Source: Fasciola hepatica (Eukaryota > Platyhelminthes > Trematoda > Plagiorchiida > Fasciolidae). From it: a stretch of DNA of 64,000 bases. Positions 23,192 through 33,103 of the stretch are shown one piece after another. Numbering within the stretch: the stretch's first letter is position 1; the number at the start of each line of letters is the position of its first letter. The notes under the pieces were generated by a model that was given only the letters and a program-made list of their open reading frames with translations, searched no databases and was not told where the DNA came from. Location: assembly GCA_948099385.1 (NCBI GenBank), contig CANUEZ040000129.1:992001-1056000 (forward strand). The letters run 5' to 3'. A program made the position numbers and the translations under genes.

Positions 23192-23742
23192 CCTTAGGTG
23201 AATGTACCCGAGCTTATGCATTTACCCAACTAAGTGACGCTACTTGCACACTTCCCCGCTTGTTCGTTGCCTGCTCAACGGCTACGGCCGGGTTGGGATA
23301 ACGTGTTGTTAATAAACGAAGTGTAAATATTGTGTTCTACTACTAACTAACTCAGCAATGTCTGGCGTCCTTGTGAAGATTATCGGGTAGTAACAACAGC
23401 ACCACGCCCGATCGCTACCGAATTTTGCTCACCCAAGACCTGAAGGTAAAATTAAGTGGTTGCAAGATATTCGGTCTCATGTATATTCAATTGCATGTTT
23501 GCGCATGAGTACAGTGAGAGGCGTGTACCCCATCGCCAAAAGATTTAGAGTGGATAACCGCACGGAGTCCGAATAAAGCAGGTGTGGTAAAGATCCGGAA
23601 GAAGTGTATTACTGTCTACTACCAAAGAAACCGGTGATGGCGGCGATTTGAACCCCCAAACTTGGAGGTGATAGTCCAAAGCCCTAAACCACTCAATTAC
23701 CGCTGGTTCGCCCATACAACGAAATTTACGGTAATCCTAGTG
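23192..23742 (-). mobile_element. Insertion in Gypsy D RT with a tRNA-like head (possible SINE)
   Basis: The RT words YISIDLARP (left) and NPSDIPKTVVITPLGLLEF (right) are adjacent in Gypsy RTs, so about 550 bp between them are inserted. The right end, on the minus strand, contains a tRNA-like sequence (23640-23715) and the remainder has no ORF. A head with RNA polymerase III boxes plus an unrelated body is the layout of a tRNA-derived SINE. No A-rich tail or target duplication was seen. Confidence 0.5.
23640..23715 (-). tRNA. tRNA-like sequence (not a functional tRNA)
   Basis: The minus strand shows a box A-like GGTAATTGAGTGG and box B-like GGGTTCAAATCGC in the right order, with a possible five-pair anticodon stem TTGGA / TCCAA. 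Anticodon loop size and acceptor pairing are poor, so I read it as the head of a SINE, or a tRNA pseudogene, rather than a working tRNA. Confidence 0.45.
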
Positions 23743-25117
23743 ACATCCCAAAGACAGTTGTAATCACACCTTTGGGCCTACTTGAGTTTTTGCCCGCCGT
23801 TCAGTCCCTACAATGAGGCACATACATTCTAGCGTTTCCTAGACCAGCTGTGTTATAGGTTAGAGAGAGTGTGCACCTACTTAGACGATATCTTGGTTGA
23901 TAGTGCAATTCACGACGACCACATCGTGCATCTGCCAACACTTTTTCAGCGTTTTTCTCAACAGCTGGCGGCTTTCAACGCTACGAATTGCTCATTTGGT
24001 CGAGAAACTATTACGTTCTAAGGTCATGTACTATCAGCCACAAGCGTTTCTCTCATGAGGCTAAATTGCAAGCTACTCGAATTTCCCGGACCATCTTCTT
24101 TCATAACCCCCTGACGACTTGATGGCTTTGTCAGCTTTTACCGAAAGCGACAGCGTACGTGTAGCTTACATGTGCAACGGCCCACCACCCTTCGTGCCAG
24201 CAAGTGCTCAGTCAAACAGATACGTACTAAACAAATGAACGAAACTGAATATTACAACAGGGGTCTCCACCTAGAAGTCCAAGGGATTTGGGCTCCGATT
24301 GAGGATGTGGACTTTAAGTGGTGTGTGGTGAGTTAAGGCCACCCACATATGACCGTCTGTATGCGCGTGAACATTTGGGAACGCCTAGCCTATCATTCTG
24401 GATCAGTTTTTTACCGGCGATTAATCTACTGCGGCGGCTCTACACACCTGATAAGACAGCACATATAACCACTATCGGGGCAATTATTATCGACCTTCGA
24501 ACAGACCATCAAATATATCGATGACTTCAACTCAATAACGCCTCTACGCCTGCTTCCCCTACGAGGTATACGGCGACATTTCCCTCCGGTCTATCACAGC
24601 CGATTAAGCCAGAAATAGCGACAATCCCAAAGTCTAGTGGATGCGTCCTGAACTCGCTGGTAAAAAAGAATGTTTGTCAACACTACAGTCGAGATCTAAA
24701 TTGGCTAAACATGGCCAGGACCTATCCGTGATGGACTTAGCTCTCCCACGTGATACGCACACACGAAGAGGGGCTTGAATCAAAAGGATTTTTGGGAAAA
24801 CTATTGCAGAAACCAATGGGCGAGTCAGAAAGGTCTCAATAATACAGCGAACAGTGTTCAACGGAGAGATATACACCAGTTGTTTCATCGCATCGGATTT
24901 ATGCTGATCATTGTGGTCCACGAGATTCCCCGATCTCCGGGCTGTGTTAATTTCCGTTCGTAATTGGAACTTTTCTCCCGTTTTGTGTTTGGTCACTTAT
25001 GCGTAATGTGTACGTATTTTCCGTTTCTGAGGTATCAAATTTGTCTATACTCGCATTTCATGGTGCATACAACATAAACAAATTATGTACTTATTCGTTT
25101 CAATCATTCTACCATAT

Positions 25118-25186
25118 GGAGGCTCGAACTGAAAACCTTAACCTTGTTGTCACTGCACTCTACCACTGACCACCACAAATTAGCGG
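25118..25186 (-). tRNA. tRNA-like sequence (pseudogene or SINE head)
   Basis: The minus strand reads TGGTCAGTGGTAGAGTGC (box A-like) and then AGTTCGAGCCT (box B-like) at a tRNA-like distance. The acceptor stem is not convincing. It could be a decayed tRNA or part of a tRNA-derived SINE. Confidence 0.4.
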
Positions 25187-25889
25187 GATTAACAGGCCTT
25201 ACGCGTGGAGCGCATTTTCACGATGGCACGTCCTCCGTTGTCCCACGGGTTTAGCGAATTCAAACCCATTCACTGATAACTCTCTTTCGTACTGCATCTT
25301 CAGTTTGACTTTTGATTTTAGGATTAATCTATTGATTCATGCCACTTGAAAGTTTCCTGACTCACTGATTGTGTCGCAAACGAACTGCGCTACACTTGCG
25401 TTCAGCCGATTGCTAAGTGGACCTTTTCATTTTCTACGCTCTTCCGATTTTTGGAAAGATTATATCTCTTATTCTTGGTTTCTCACGTGGCTGTTAGTCA
25501 TTTTCGGCTGTGTACATGCGCTTGTGGTATTGTTTTAGAACAGAGAATTTCACTAAGCGCGCTTAGACTACCGGAGTTTGTTCTGCTGCCCATAGCCCTT
25601 GTGGTACCTTATGGTGTATGTAGCTAAAAGGACCAAGTATTTTGCCAGATTAGCCTCACGGTCATCGGAAAGGTCAATGCATATTTTCTTCTCCTTCGCT
25701 TGTATGCAATGCTGTGATGGGGCTCTCCTGTCCACTCACAAGATTACCGTAGATTGACTAGTTAGTCTGTTCGTGTTTGACACAAAATACGTGCTCGCTT
25801 GTTTACGTGCTCTCCGAGTGTTCCGTGTTTTGTCTTCTTGTGCAACGTCGGCTTCGTGAGCAACGCCTACATCAGTTAATACAGCTATG
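25187..25889. other. Non-coding stretch, nothing recognised
   Basis: T-rich DNA between the tRNA-like sequence and the Gypsy B gag. It may include the 5' LTR or leader of Gypsy B, but no paired LTR was found. Confidence 0.35.
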
Positions 25890-27119
25890 ACGTTCTAGAT
25901 GGAAGACACACTTGAACCTACTCAAATTTCTCAACCCAAGCTTAGTTCTGAATGACTCTTCTAAACTGAAGCTTTTACAGAATTATCTGGATTCGGAGGG
26001 TCAACGGCAGTTTAATGCTAGTTATTTTTATCAACTAACTAATTTGGACGATGCGTTTCAAATCATTGCCACGTCATGCGTTTATGTATGGGCGTATAAT
26101 TTTTCAAGAGCTGTTCAAGAGGGCGGAGCGCATTCGGAAGGCAAGTTATCGCGCCCTATTATGGGAGTTCGTTGCTGCGAATGTTCTGGCACACCTGCCA
26201 AGAATTTTGAGGATCTCATGCTCATTCCAAAATTTATCGCCGATGTGAAAAACGACAAAATACGCGAACGTCTTTCGATAGATACTCTGATATTATCGTG
26301 AAAAAATCGTATGAATTGACACCAATCAAGCTACAAATACGTCAACATTGAGATTCATTTCTCAAAGCATCGCGATCAATCTCGGACATCCAAAACGTGA
26401 AACCGCCGGCACATTCTCCATTCACAGGCAGTTGTTTTCTGCGTACCTCAGTGACTCAACGAGCAAATGGTACCCAATACCCGGCTAAGGGCACAACATG
26501 CCACACGTGTCCTATAATTAGACATTTCGCCAGACGCTGTTGCATAAGATCAGGGAGCGCATTCAATAATGAGGCTGTGGTCGGTGCGTGGGATCCCTCT
26601 ATAACTGAAACTGTTTATACTCAGCGTCCCGAGGATAACTTCAATCACACACGCTATACGTCCTTTTACAGAACCACTTTCAGCATGCTGTGATGTTCGT
26701 ATTATTCAGCTGTATCCCCGAATGTTAAAGTAGCCCTGCTACTACCAAACCTTTTCCATTCTACAAACGTCACTTCAAAAATTGACGTGAAGATCCGACC
26801 GTTCATAAATTTAACAGTTATTCAAATTCCATCATAGGAATGAGATAGTCTGTAATGATTGATACAAGTGTGTAGAAACTTCTCAAACTAGCTCTGTTGC
26901 AGCGTACTTCAGTGACGCCGAAAAAACCGCTACTTGATTGCAGTACCATTGTTACTCTGAACCTTGTGCCTTCAGTTTTCCTTATTTCTATGTTCTCCGT
27001 CGATGTGTCTTCGCTTCGTTAACAGTACTCAACATTAATTGCCGGATCATTTGGACGCGTTTCAAACGCTCCATATAAGATTCGCTTGAAACCAAATGCA
27101 AAACCAAGTTCTATCTCAC
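25890..27119 (+). pseudogene. Gypsy B: gag, zinc knuckle and protease relic
   Basis: Plus strand: LLQNYLDSEGQRQFNASYF then, alternating between two frames, a gag-like block (YNFSRAVQEGG) and IRERLSIDTLILS; next a zinc knuckle CHTCPIIRHFARRC near 26490, which keeps CX2CX4HX4C spacing; then VMIDTSV near 26860, the protease active site with Gly changed to Ser and a stop just after; and YKIRLKPNAKPSSISQPRPI near 27070, the usual lead-in to Gypsy RT. The sequence then meets the outer edge of the inverted repeat, where RT is missing. This gag differs from those of Gypsy A and C, so it is a separate family. Confidence 0.7.
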
Positions 27120-27229
27120 AACCTCGACCAATCACTGGCTAAGCGAGAAGCTCTCTCGCGCGCCATATTAAAATTGGTTGTAAAATTGAACAAGCGTGTT
27201 CTTTGATGATCCTCTCATCATCTGACACT

Positions 27230-27420
27230 CCTCTACTTGACACCAGTTTTTCGGCACGCACTATATGTTTAGCCAGAGAAAGTCTCACATGCTAACCAGA
27301 TGTTGTCTACTCCGGAGGACAGTAAACACTTTTATTGTTGACACTTAGAGTGTGGAATTTATAATTTTGCGGCAAGCTCTGGATTGTTTTTGTCCCGTTG
27401 ACAAGGCTAATCATACCAAT
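27230..27420 (+). pseudogene. Gypsy A-like protease scrap inside the left arm
   Basis: The frame reads VNTFIVDT, a stop, then SVEFIILRQALDCFCPVDKA, matching the Gypsy A protease (ANTFIVDTGRVESIISRQ...LDCF) at 7267-7506. The active-site Gly codon is a stop. The same broken scrap is in the right arm at 35460-35650 (minus), with the same stop. Confidence 0.7.
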
Positions 27421-27599
27421 GTCACTATAATGTCACGCAGTATCACTCGTATGTAGAAAACCCCTGCCGAATATTTCTCAACTGTGCCTATTTCCCAGTA
27501 ACGTGGATTTGCATTTGGTATAGCACATTTACAACAATTGAGCACATTTTGAACACTCTTGTTTGCGTGGCACCCTTTCCTTGACTGTGCTCAGTTTGA

Positions 27600-29149
27600 C
27601 TTGACCTTGAACTCTGTTCCTCGTGGTTGCTTTTGATCTTCTACATTGTGAAACTTCGGTTCTCGTTTGGTAATCTTATTGGCCGCATAAATGAGGCCGG
27701 TATATATTTCGTATGCCTATACTTTGCTAATCCAGTGCAGTGGAATATTTTTACTGATCTTGTTCTGCTTTGGAATCCGTTCGTTTGGCTACACCTTACT
27801 CGAACTTGGAATAACGACTTACATTACTCAGCTGGACTACCTTGACAAGAAACTCAAGAAATATACCAAGAAAATGGGCGGAGCATGCGGAATCTTAACA
27901 GGAAGTAATTTGGCGAGTCTCTGGGATGAATCTGCACGGTTTTGATTCTCCGGCTATTGCTTGGACTTTTATCCCTGTCAGCGCCGTTTTGTATGTTTTT
28001 CCAGATAATTTAGCATACATAGAGATTGATTTGCGTAGAATTCAATTATATGAACTAGAGAATGGGGTAAAACTGGCCAGGGAGAAAGTGAATGCGGCTA
28101 CATTCTAAGACCTGACTGAATATATCGACCATCATTCGCAGACTGCAAATAGAAGATTTGGACAGAGAGTTCGCGAGAGTAGAGTATCTAGGCTGATTGT
28201 ACACGGTCTACCAACCGGACAGAGGCACTAGCCAAGAAACCAACCGTGAGCAAGTACTCACGTTATCTCGCACGAGGACATGCATTCAACGAACTGTAAG
28301 CTAGTGGGGTGACTTATCAGCTGTCCGAATGCCCGCGTTTCCCGGATTTAGGCAATCCCAGTAGATGGACGGTGGCCAAAGAGAACGGTGTCCGTTTCAT
28401 GTGTCTTAATAACTCCCATTGTATCATTTCATGTCGTAAAATAGCTAAGTGTTATCGTCGAGGATGCGAGCGAAATTTTCACCCACTTTTGCACGCAATC
28501 TGTACGACAGCCCGGAATGATAACCTTTAGGCGCAATGAACAACGGATTTTCAACACTTCCAAACTCGGAATTGATGAAGTTCGACAAAATCCAATCCAC
28601 TAAGAAACGGAACTTTTATAATGATTGATGTGGTATCTAATATTTACCAATAATAAATGAGGACTTTTCAAATCGCACTTGGCTGTGCACACTCCCACGC
28701 TGATCGTAAGAGTGGAACAGAACCAACGTTGCCGGACGACCAAGAACTAAATGCCCGAACAGTTCGCAAGGGGACAGGAAATTCGAGCAGTTAAACAAGG
28801 CATGAAGGTGTAAAAGAAATAGCTGCTGCCAATAGAACTAAATGAATTTTTTGAGATTTTCCCATGTGCAATCCGCTACGACGTGTCAGCGGCCGTAACA
28901 CCATTCAAGAATTGGAATCCAGAACCCCGACCGAATGTAAGGCCATTTTTCAGTTTACTAGCAACCCAGACGAACCAGTAAGTTAGGGGTATGATCGCGG
29001 TAGGGATGATAACGTGCAGAGAAATGGTTAAAACGGTTGAGTTTTTGATTCAGGATGCGATAAAACACTAGTGACCCGTGAGTTTATGCAACGACAAGAC
29101 CACGTCATTAGTGATTGGCACCTTTGAAGGCAGGCATGCTGTTTAGTCT
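27600..29149 (+). pseudogene. BEL/Pao retrotransposon 5' part in the left arm (gag region, zinc finger, protease start)
   Basis: Frames with stops give a gag-like region (YIEIDLRRIQLYELENGVKL, EKVNAATF), then at 28309-28530 a Cys/His block VRFMCLNNSHCIISCRK followed by CYRRGCERNFHPLLHAI. This matches the BEL/Pao signature of a CCHC-type knuckle ending 'GC...HH.LLH'. Next come TEPTLPDDQELNA and, near 29060, a protease-like stretch that is cut at 29149. A hydrophobic segment (IFLLILFCFGIRSFGYTLL) precedes the gag-like region; its role is unknown. The element ends abruptly at the inner edge of the arm. Confidence 0.7.
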
Positions 29150-29460
29150 TCAATCATAGTAGACGAAGTGCCTGTCTATGTTTTCTAGGGATGTTGACGC
29201 GATAAATTTTCTCCCATATTTTTACGAATCTGGTTACCCTGCCCTTTATAGTCCGGCATAGTACTTTGAACAAAGGGGTGGGCGGATCGGGCCTTGCAGA
29301 ATGCAGTCAAAAGAAAATACTCCGTGGTTAGGTGGCACTGTCGGAGTCTATGCTCAATTTTCTGGTGTCTCGGTGTTTACCACAGGACGAAGTGGGAGGT
29401 ATCATGCTCTTTCGGTGAAGTATGCATGAACTGCTCTGGCTACATAGCCCAAGTCGAGAT
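29150..29460 (-). pseudogene. BEL/Pao reverse transcriptase start, continuation of the right-arm element
   Basis: The minus strand reads LGYVARAVHAYFTERA, a stop, YLPHFVLW, and further on a 'FSFDCILQGP'-like block. These match the BEL/Pao RT entry ('GYA......WYLPHF.V..P.K...VFD....SLND.LL.GP'). It continues in sense from the BEL segment ending at 33104, beyond the inserted Gypsy C, and stops where the left arm begins at 29149. Confidence 0.68.
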
Positions 29461-29674
29461 TGCGATGCTGTTGGGATTTTTAGTAACGATGCTTCATGTT
29501 ATTTTACTGCATCTGCATGCAAATGTACATGACAATTGTTCAGAATACGCATTCAGTTTTGTGTGTTTTTCTAGTTGGTATTCTCGGTCCACAAATACTC
29601 GTAGACCGGGGCGGAGCCATATAGCTTTCATTGCCAATGATCCAAATGGTGAAATATAATTCGTAATCACTATT
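29461..29674 (+). repeat. 5' LTR of Gypsy C
   Basis: Aligns along its length to 32898-33103. Begins TGCGATGCTG and ends near AATCACTATT, where the 3' LTR has AATTACCGCA. It is followed by CCTGGCTTCACGTTC, the likely primer-binding region. Its start could also be placed at 29466. Confidence 0.75.
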
Positions 29675-29718
29675 CCTGGCTTCACGTTCATACCATATGC
29701 CCTGGAGTCCTGTGGCCT

Positions 29719-30480
29719 AGAGCCTTTGAATATCGGTGGAACTTCACTTTAAGTTCAGGATTACCTGGAACCTTTTGGAAATCCGGAGTTTGACGAGGAC
29801 ACATGTGGATCCGAGAGAAAAACTACTCATTTCTCACTTATCGTCAAAATGGATGGTTATTCTCTTGTGAAAAGTCTGGTGTTTCCTAATTCACCTATTT
29901 TCCAGCCATGTGAAGGCCTCGGAGGTTTGCTTCTTCGATTTTCAGCCCGCTAATTCTGGAATAGTTCGTGAGGATCAACAATCCTTCAGTGATTTCCCTT
30001 TGCAACTGCAAACTCAAGGCTCTAGCGGTAATTTTGGCAACCAGTTAAAAATTCAGTTACTTGATCTACTGATTGCTGGGATTATTTGCATTCATTTGCA
30101 GAAACCTTTACTCCTGATTCCCATTTACACCTTTCGATCCGCTGAACTCTTATTTGAACCGTTTTCAGACGTAAAAGCAGCTGTATTTTTCAACGCTGGT
30201 AATTCCCAGGAGCATGACAGATTCAAAAGCTGTTTTATTCTGACAGTACAATAAAATCGTCTTCACCTCTCCAGAGAGATCAGTGACGATGGAATAACTG
30301 TCAGTCTTGTGGTGCAAAATATTCACGTTTGACTTTTTGCTTTCATAGGGTTGCATGTCCTAAATACGGTAAACGTGACCGTATTCAATTCGTTCGTCTA
30401 ATTGCTAGGGTTTGCTTAACTGACAGTTCCAGTACTCCACCTAGTGCGTCCCATCCCCACCAGGATTTCCTAAACGTTGG
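29719..30480 (+). pseudogene. Gypsy C gag with degenerate zinc knuckle
   Basis: Starts with a MALEPLNIGGTSL-like reading (codon at about 29719) and continues with DGYSLVKSLVFPNSPIFQP; after a frameshift at about 29940 it gives FPLQLQTQGSSGNFGNQLKI and QLLDLLIAGIICIHLQKPLL. This parallels the Gypsy A gag. The knuckle near 30352 reads CPKYGKRDRIQFV, with second Cys, His and last Cys all replaced. Non-functional. Confidence 0.7.
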
Positions 30481-30509
30481 ATGTTGTCTTTTGCATTGCG
30501 TGAACCAGT

Positions 30510-31755
30510 GAAGAAGGTCATCGACCAGTTTGTAGCGAAAGATTTCCTGTCACCAGCGAATACATGCGCCTAGATAACGCCAATTGCGCCCCTTTGAACA
30601 GGGACGACACAACTTTCAGAATTGGAAGATATTATTGTACTATCTTCACTGGATTCCTGAAGCAAATCAATGGTTCTGCGGTGGAACCGGAAGACGTTTT
30701 ACACTAGTTTCATGGTTGAAAATTCTATTCCAAGCTGGATCTAAGTATGAATCTCTACAAACACCACCTGGCAAAATATCCCGTTAGTTCACTACACCTT
30801 ATGGATTATCTCAGTATAACCTCCTGTCTTTTGGTTTTAGTGTGTTACTCGGGATTTTTCAAAATAACACTGGTTCTCTTATTTCCGGTTGGCAAGGTGT
30901 CGTCGCCTATCAGGACGACATCACTGTTCATGCACCAGTCAGGGAATTGCATGACAAAATTTTGTACTTGCTGCTTGAATGGTCCTGTGTACAGTATTGC
31001 TATTAATCCCGACAAATGTATTTTTCAATCATTCATTTCAAGTGTTCAGGATATCTGGTAGACAAGCGTAGATTTGGCCCGATCCTGGCCGTTCTTTTTT
31101 CTTATCGCATGCACGTTCACCTTTTTCTCTTGAAGAACTTTGTTTGTTATTGTGTTCACTGCAGTATTATTTCGCATTGATTCCAGACTTTTCTTCTAAG
31201 GCAGAATCCTTGTATGACCATTGTTCATTAAACCGTTTGAGTGTCCGTCTGTGCATGAGCACGCGCCTCAATCGTTTCTCAGTTGCTCACTATCAGTGCC
31301 ATTTTACATGAAATTTTACCCAGGTTACCATCTACTGGAACCACGGATGCATGTCCCACTGGCATCGGAGCTGTACTCGAATGGGATTGTCATCTAGTGC
31401 TGTGTATTTGACGTCGACTTAGTCCTGCCAGACGTGGATATTCACAGACACAACGTAAGACTCTAGCTGTTTCTTTTTTTGGGCTGATAATCAATTACAC
31501 AGATACTTATTTGGATCGCACTTCGTATTAATGATCAATCATGAGGCACTGTATTCATTTATGATGCACATACTTCGTTGGCAGAATCATCCGCATCCAT
31601 GTTTCAGGGGTAGACTGTTGCTCGGTGGATATTCTTATGATGTCCGACGTTGCGAAGCAGAAACCATTCCCCATGAAGAAACCATCTCTGATCGTTTGTT
31701 AGCCCAACCTCTTCCTCTATATCGATCCGATATAATCCGTGAAACTCGGAGATAA
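30510..31755 (+). pseudogene. Gypsy C reverse transcriptase and RNase H (broken)
   Basis: VKKVIDQFVAKDFLSPANT opens the RT; later PYGLSQYNLLSFGFSV and VVAYQDDITVHAPV (YQDD catalytic box at 30908-30919) and NPDKCIFQSFISSVQD. RNase H follows, with RYLFGSHFVLMINHEALYSF and ending GGYSYDVRRCEAETIPHEE. No separate protease was found between the knuckle and RT, so it may be deleted. Confidence 0.78.
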
Positions 31756-31779
31756 TAATAAGCTATTTTGTCTTAAGTT

Positions 31780-32907
31780 CGACACTTTTCAAACGCGGAT
31801 ATCGCACGTCAATTCCCGGAGTTTTAAAAACTACGCGGAGACATCTCTGTGACTAGGGCTGGTGTTTTGTGTTTCAATAATCGCATTATTATACCACATA
31901 CGTCGCGGTCAGCTGTTCCGACGGATTCACAAATTGGACATCTCTGTATCGAGAAGACGAAGTCTTTGGCCCTACTCACTTGCTGAAGGCCTGAACTAAA
32001 TTGTGATTTCTGAAATTTTGTCAAACGATGCCTGATTGTGCGCATAAAATTCATTCCCAATATTCCAGCTGGATCCCGCTGCTCTTATTATACAGGGCCC
32101 GGCAGCATATACTTGCAGTTTACTATGGACCACTCCTGAAGAAGTACTACGCCCTCGTTATCATCGATTCTTATTCCAAGTGACCAGAGGTTTATTTCAC
32201 TGCTTCACTGATTTCTGATTTCACTATTACTGTCCTTCGCAAGATACTTAACTGAGAGCGGGTACCATATGTGTTGGTCACCGATAACGGAAACCATTCC
32301 ACGGTTCAGAAAGTGACAGACTGGTTAATTTTCATAGGTTTCCATCATGTAATAACTCCTCCACGTCATCCGCGGACTAATGGCATTGCTGAAAGTTTTG
32401 TGCAAACGTTTAGGAGCCCCACCAAATCCTCGAATGCAGGATACATTCAGTGAGCCTAAGAGAACTGTGGACAACTTCCTAATACATTATCCCAATTTTG
32501 TCCATTCCACTACGGGAAGCAGTCCGACGAGGTTGTTCAACAGCCGCATACTACGCACCAACTTACTCAATCTTGAGTCCTCGGAAGTTGTTTACCGCAG
32601 AAAAAATGATCTGAGGCCCTCAACATTCATTACACTTAAGAAACTAAGGAATAGACTGCCAGATTTTAGATGTCACCGATGGTTCCATTCATCGAAGACG
32701 TGTAGATTAGATTGCTTTCAATCCTGTTACTGTTTGTAATCTATTTGATTTTAATTCCGACTTTTCTAAGTCTTTACCTGAAGAAAATGATCCCAATGCA
32801 AATTCCAGTCAAATGGAAACAATTCAAAGATCGGAACTTCTCCAAAACACGGAACGCCGTAATTACAAAAATTCGGTCTCATTCAGGCTGCGGCGGATGC
32901 GGGGATT
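31780..32907 (+). pseudogene. Gypsy C integrase (broken)
   Basis: The zinc-binding half is scrambled. The core shows YYALVIIDSYSK, then VLVTDNGNHS and PPRHPRTNGIAESFVQTF, keeping D, D and E of the triad. The tail has TVDNFLIHYPNFVHSTTGSS and NDLRPSTFI, ending with SGCGGCGD next to the LTR, like the Gypsy A tail SACGGCDIQD. Frameshifts near 32150 and 32430. Confidence 0.78.
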
Positions 32908-33103
32908 GATGATGCCGATACTCCATGTGGTTTTACTACTTCTGCGTGCACAAGTACACTAGGATTGCGCAGAATACAATTCCGATTGTGCGTGCTTGGG
33001 CAGTCGGTAATCTTGATCCACAAATACGCATAACTGGGGAAGAAGCTATATTGCTTTCGCTACGGATAGTCCAAGTGCCATGGTGTAATTTGTAATTACC
33101 GCA
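32898..33103 (+). repeat. 3' LTR of Gypsy C
   Basis: 206 bp with terminal inverted repeat TGCGG...CCGCA, preceded by a GCTGCGGCGGA polypurine-like tract. BEL/Pao coding sequence on the minus strand starts at the next base, which fixes this edge well. Confidence 0.82.

Larger units (their letters stand above)
22340..24990 (+). mobile_element. Gypsy D: degenerate CsRn1-like Ty3/Gypsy pol
   Basis: Plus-strand order is protease (SFLVDIGAQVNTI near 22425, with the DTG motif changed to DIG), the linker DLIHSIINIDFLRRLNLMID and FPGLFQSRKVLPELSTDV, RT (SYMLDLGIIRPSSNSWASSL; the catalytic box YLDDILV at 23878), an RNase H-like stretch, and an integrase linker (LSTLQSRSKLAKHGQDLS at about 24690). Many stops and frameshifts. 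RT is further split by an insertion at 23192-23742. No LTR was identified. The CsRn1-like label is by sequence resemblance. Confidence 0.75.
27120..29149 (+). repeat. Left arm of a 2-kb inverted repeat
   Basis: About 2030 bp found again in reverse complement at 33716-35759; for most of its length, position x pairs with 62880 minus x. Identity is about 99% in the stretches I compared by eye: translated ORFs match residue for residue except one Arg/Leu difference. The main difference is a 12-15 bp gap near the inner end. Identity falls in the outermost 20 bases. The arm holds a gypsy protease scrap followed by the start of a BEL/Pao element. Confidence 0.95.
29461..33103 (+). mobile_element. 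Gypsy C: decayed LTR retrotransposon inserted in the BEL/Pao element
   Basis: Flanked by LTRs 29461-29674 and 32898-33103 with gag, knuckle, RT, RNase H and integrase between, all plus strand and all broken. It is a relative of Gypsy A: same gag layout, YQDD box and a polypurine-like tract before the 3' LTR. The LTRs are only about 70% identical by eye, so it is old. BEL/Pao coding sequence is continuous in meaning on both sides (33104 onward and 29460 backward, minus strand). Flanks GAGAT and GAGGC may be a decayed 5-bp duplication. Confidence 0.82.

Noticed and set aside
23640..25186. Functional tRNA genes
   Set aside because: Both tRNA-like segments lack convincing acceptor stems and a standard anticodon loop.
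27627..28108. Possible membrane protein in the left arm
   Set aside because: A hydrophobic stretch is present, but the frame breaks several times and the position is that of BEL/Pao gag; treated as part of that relic.
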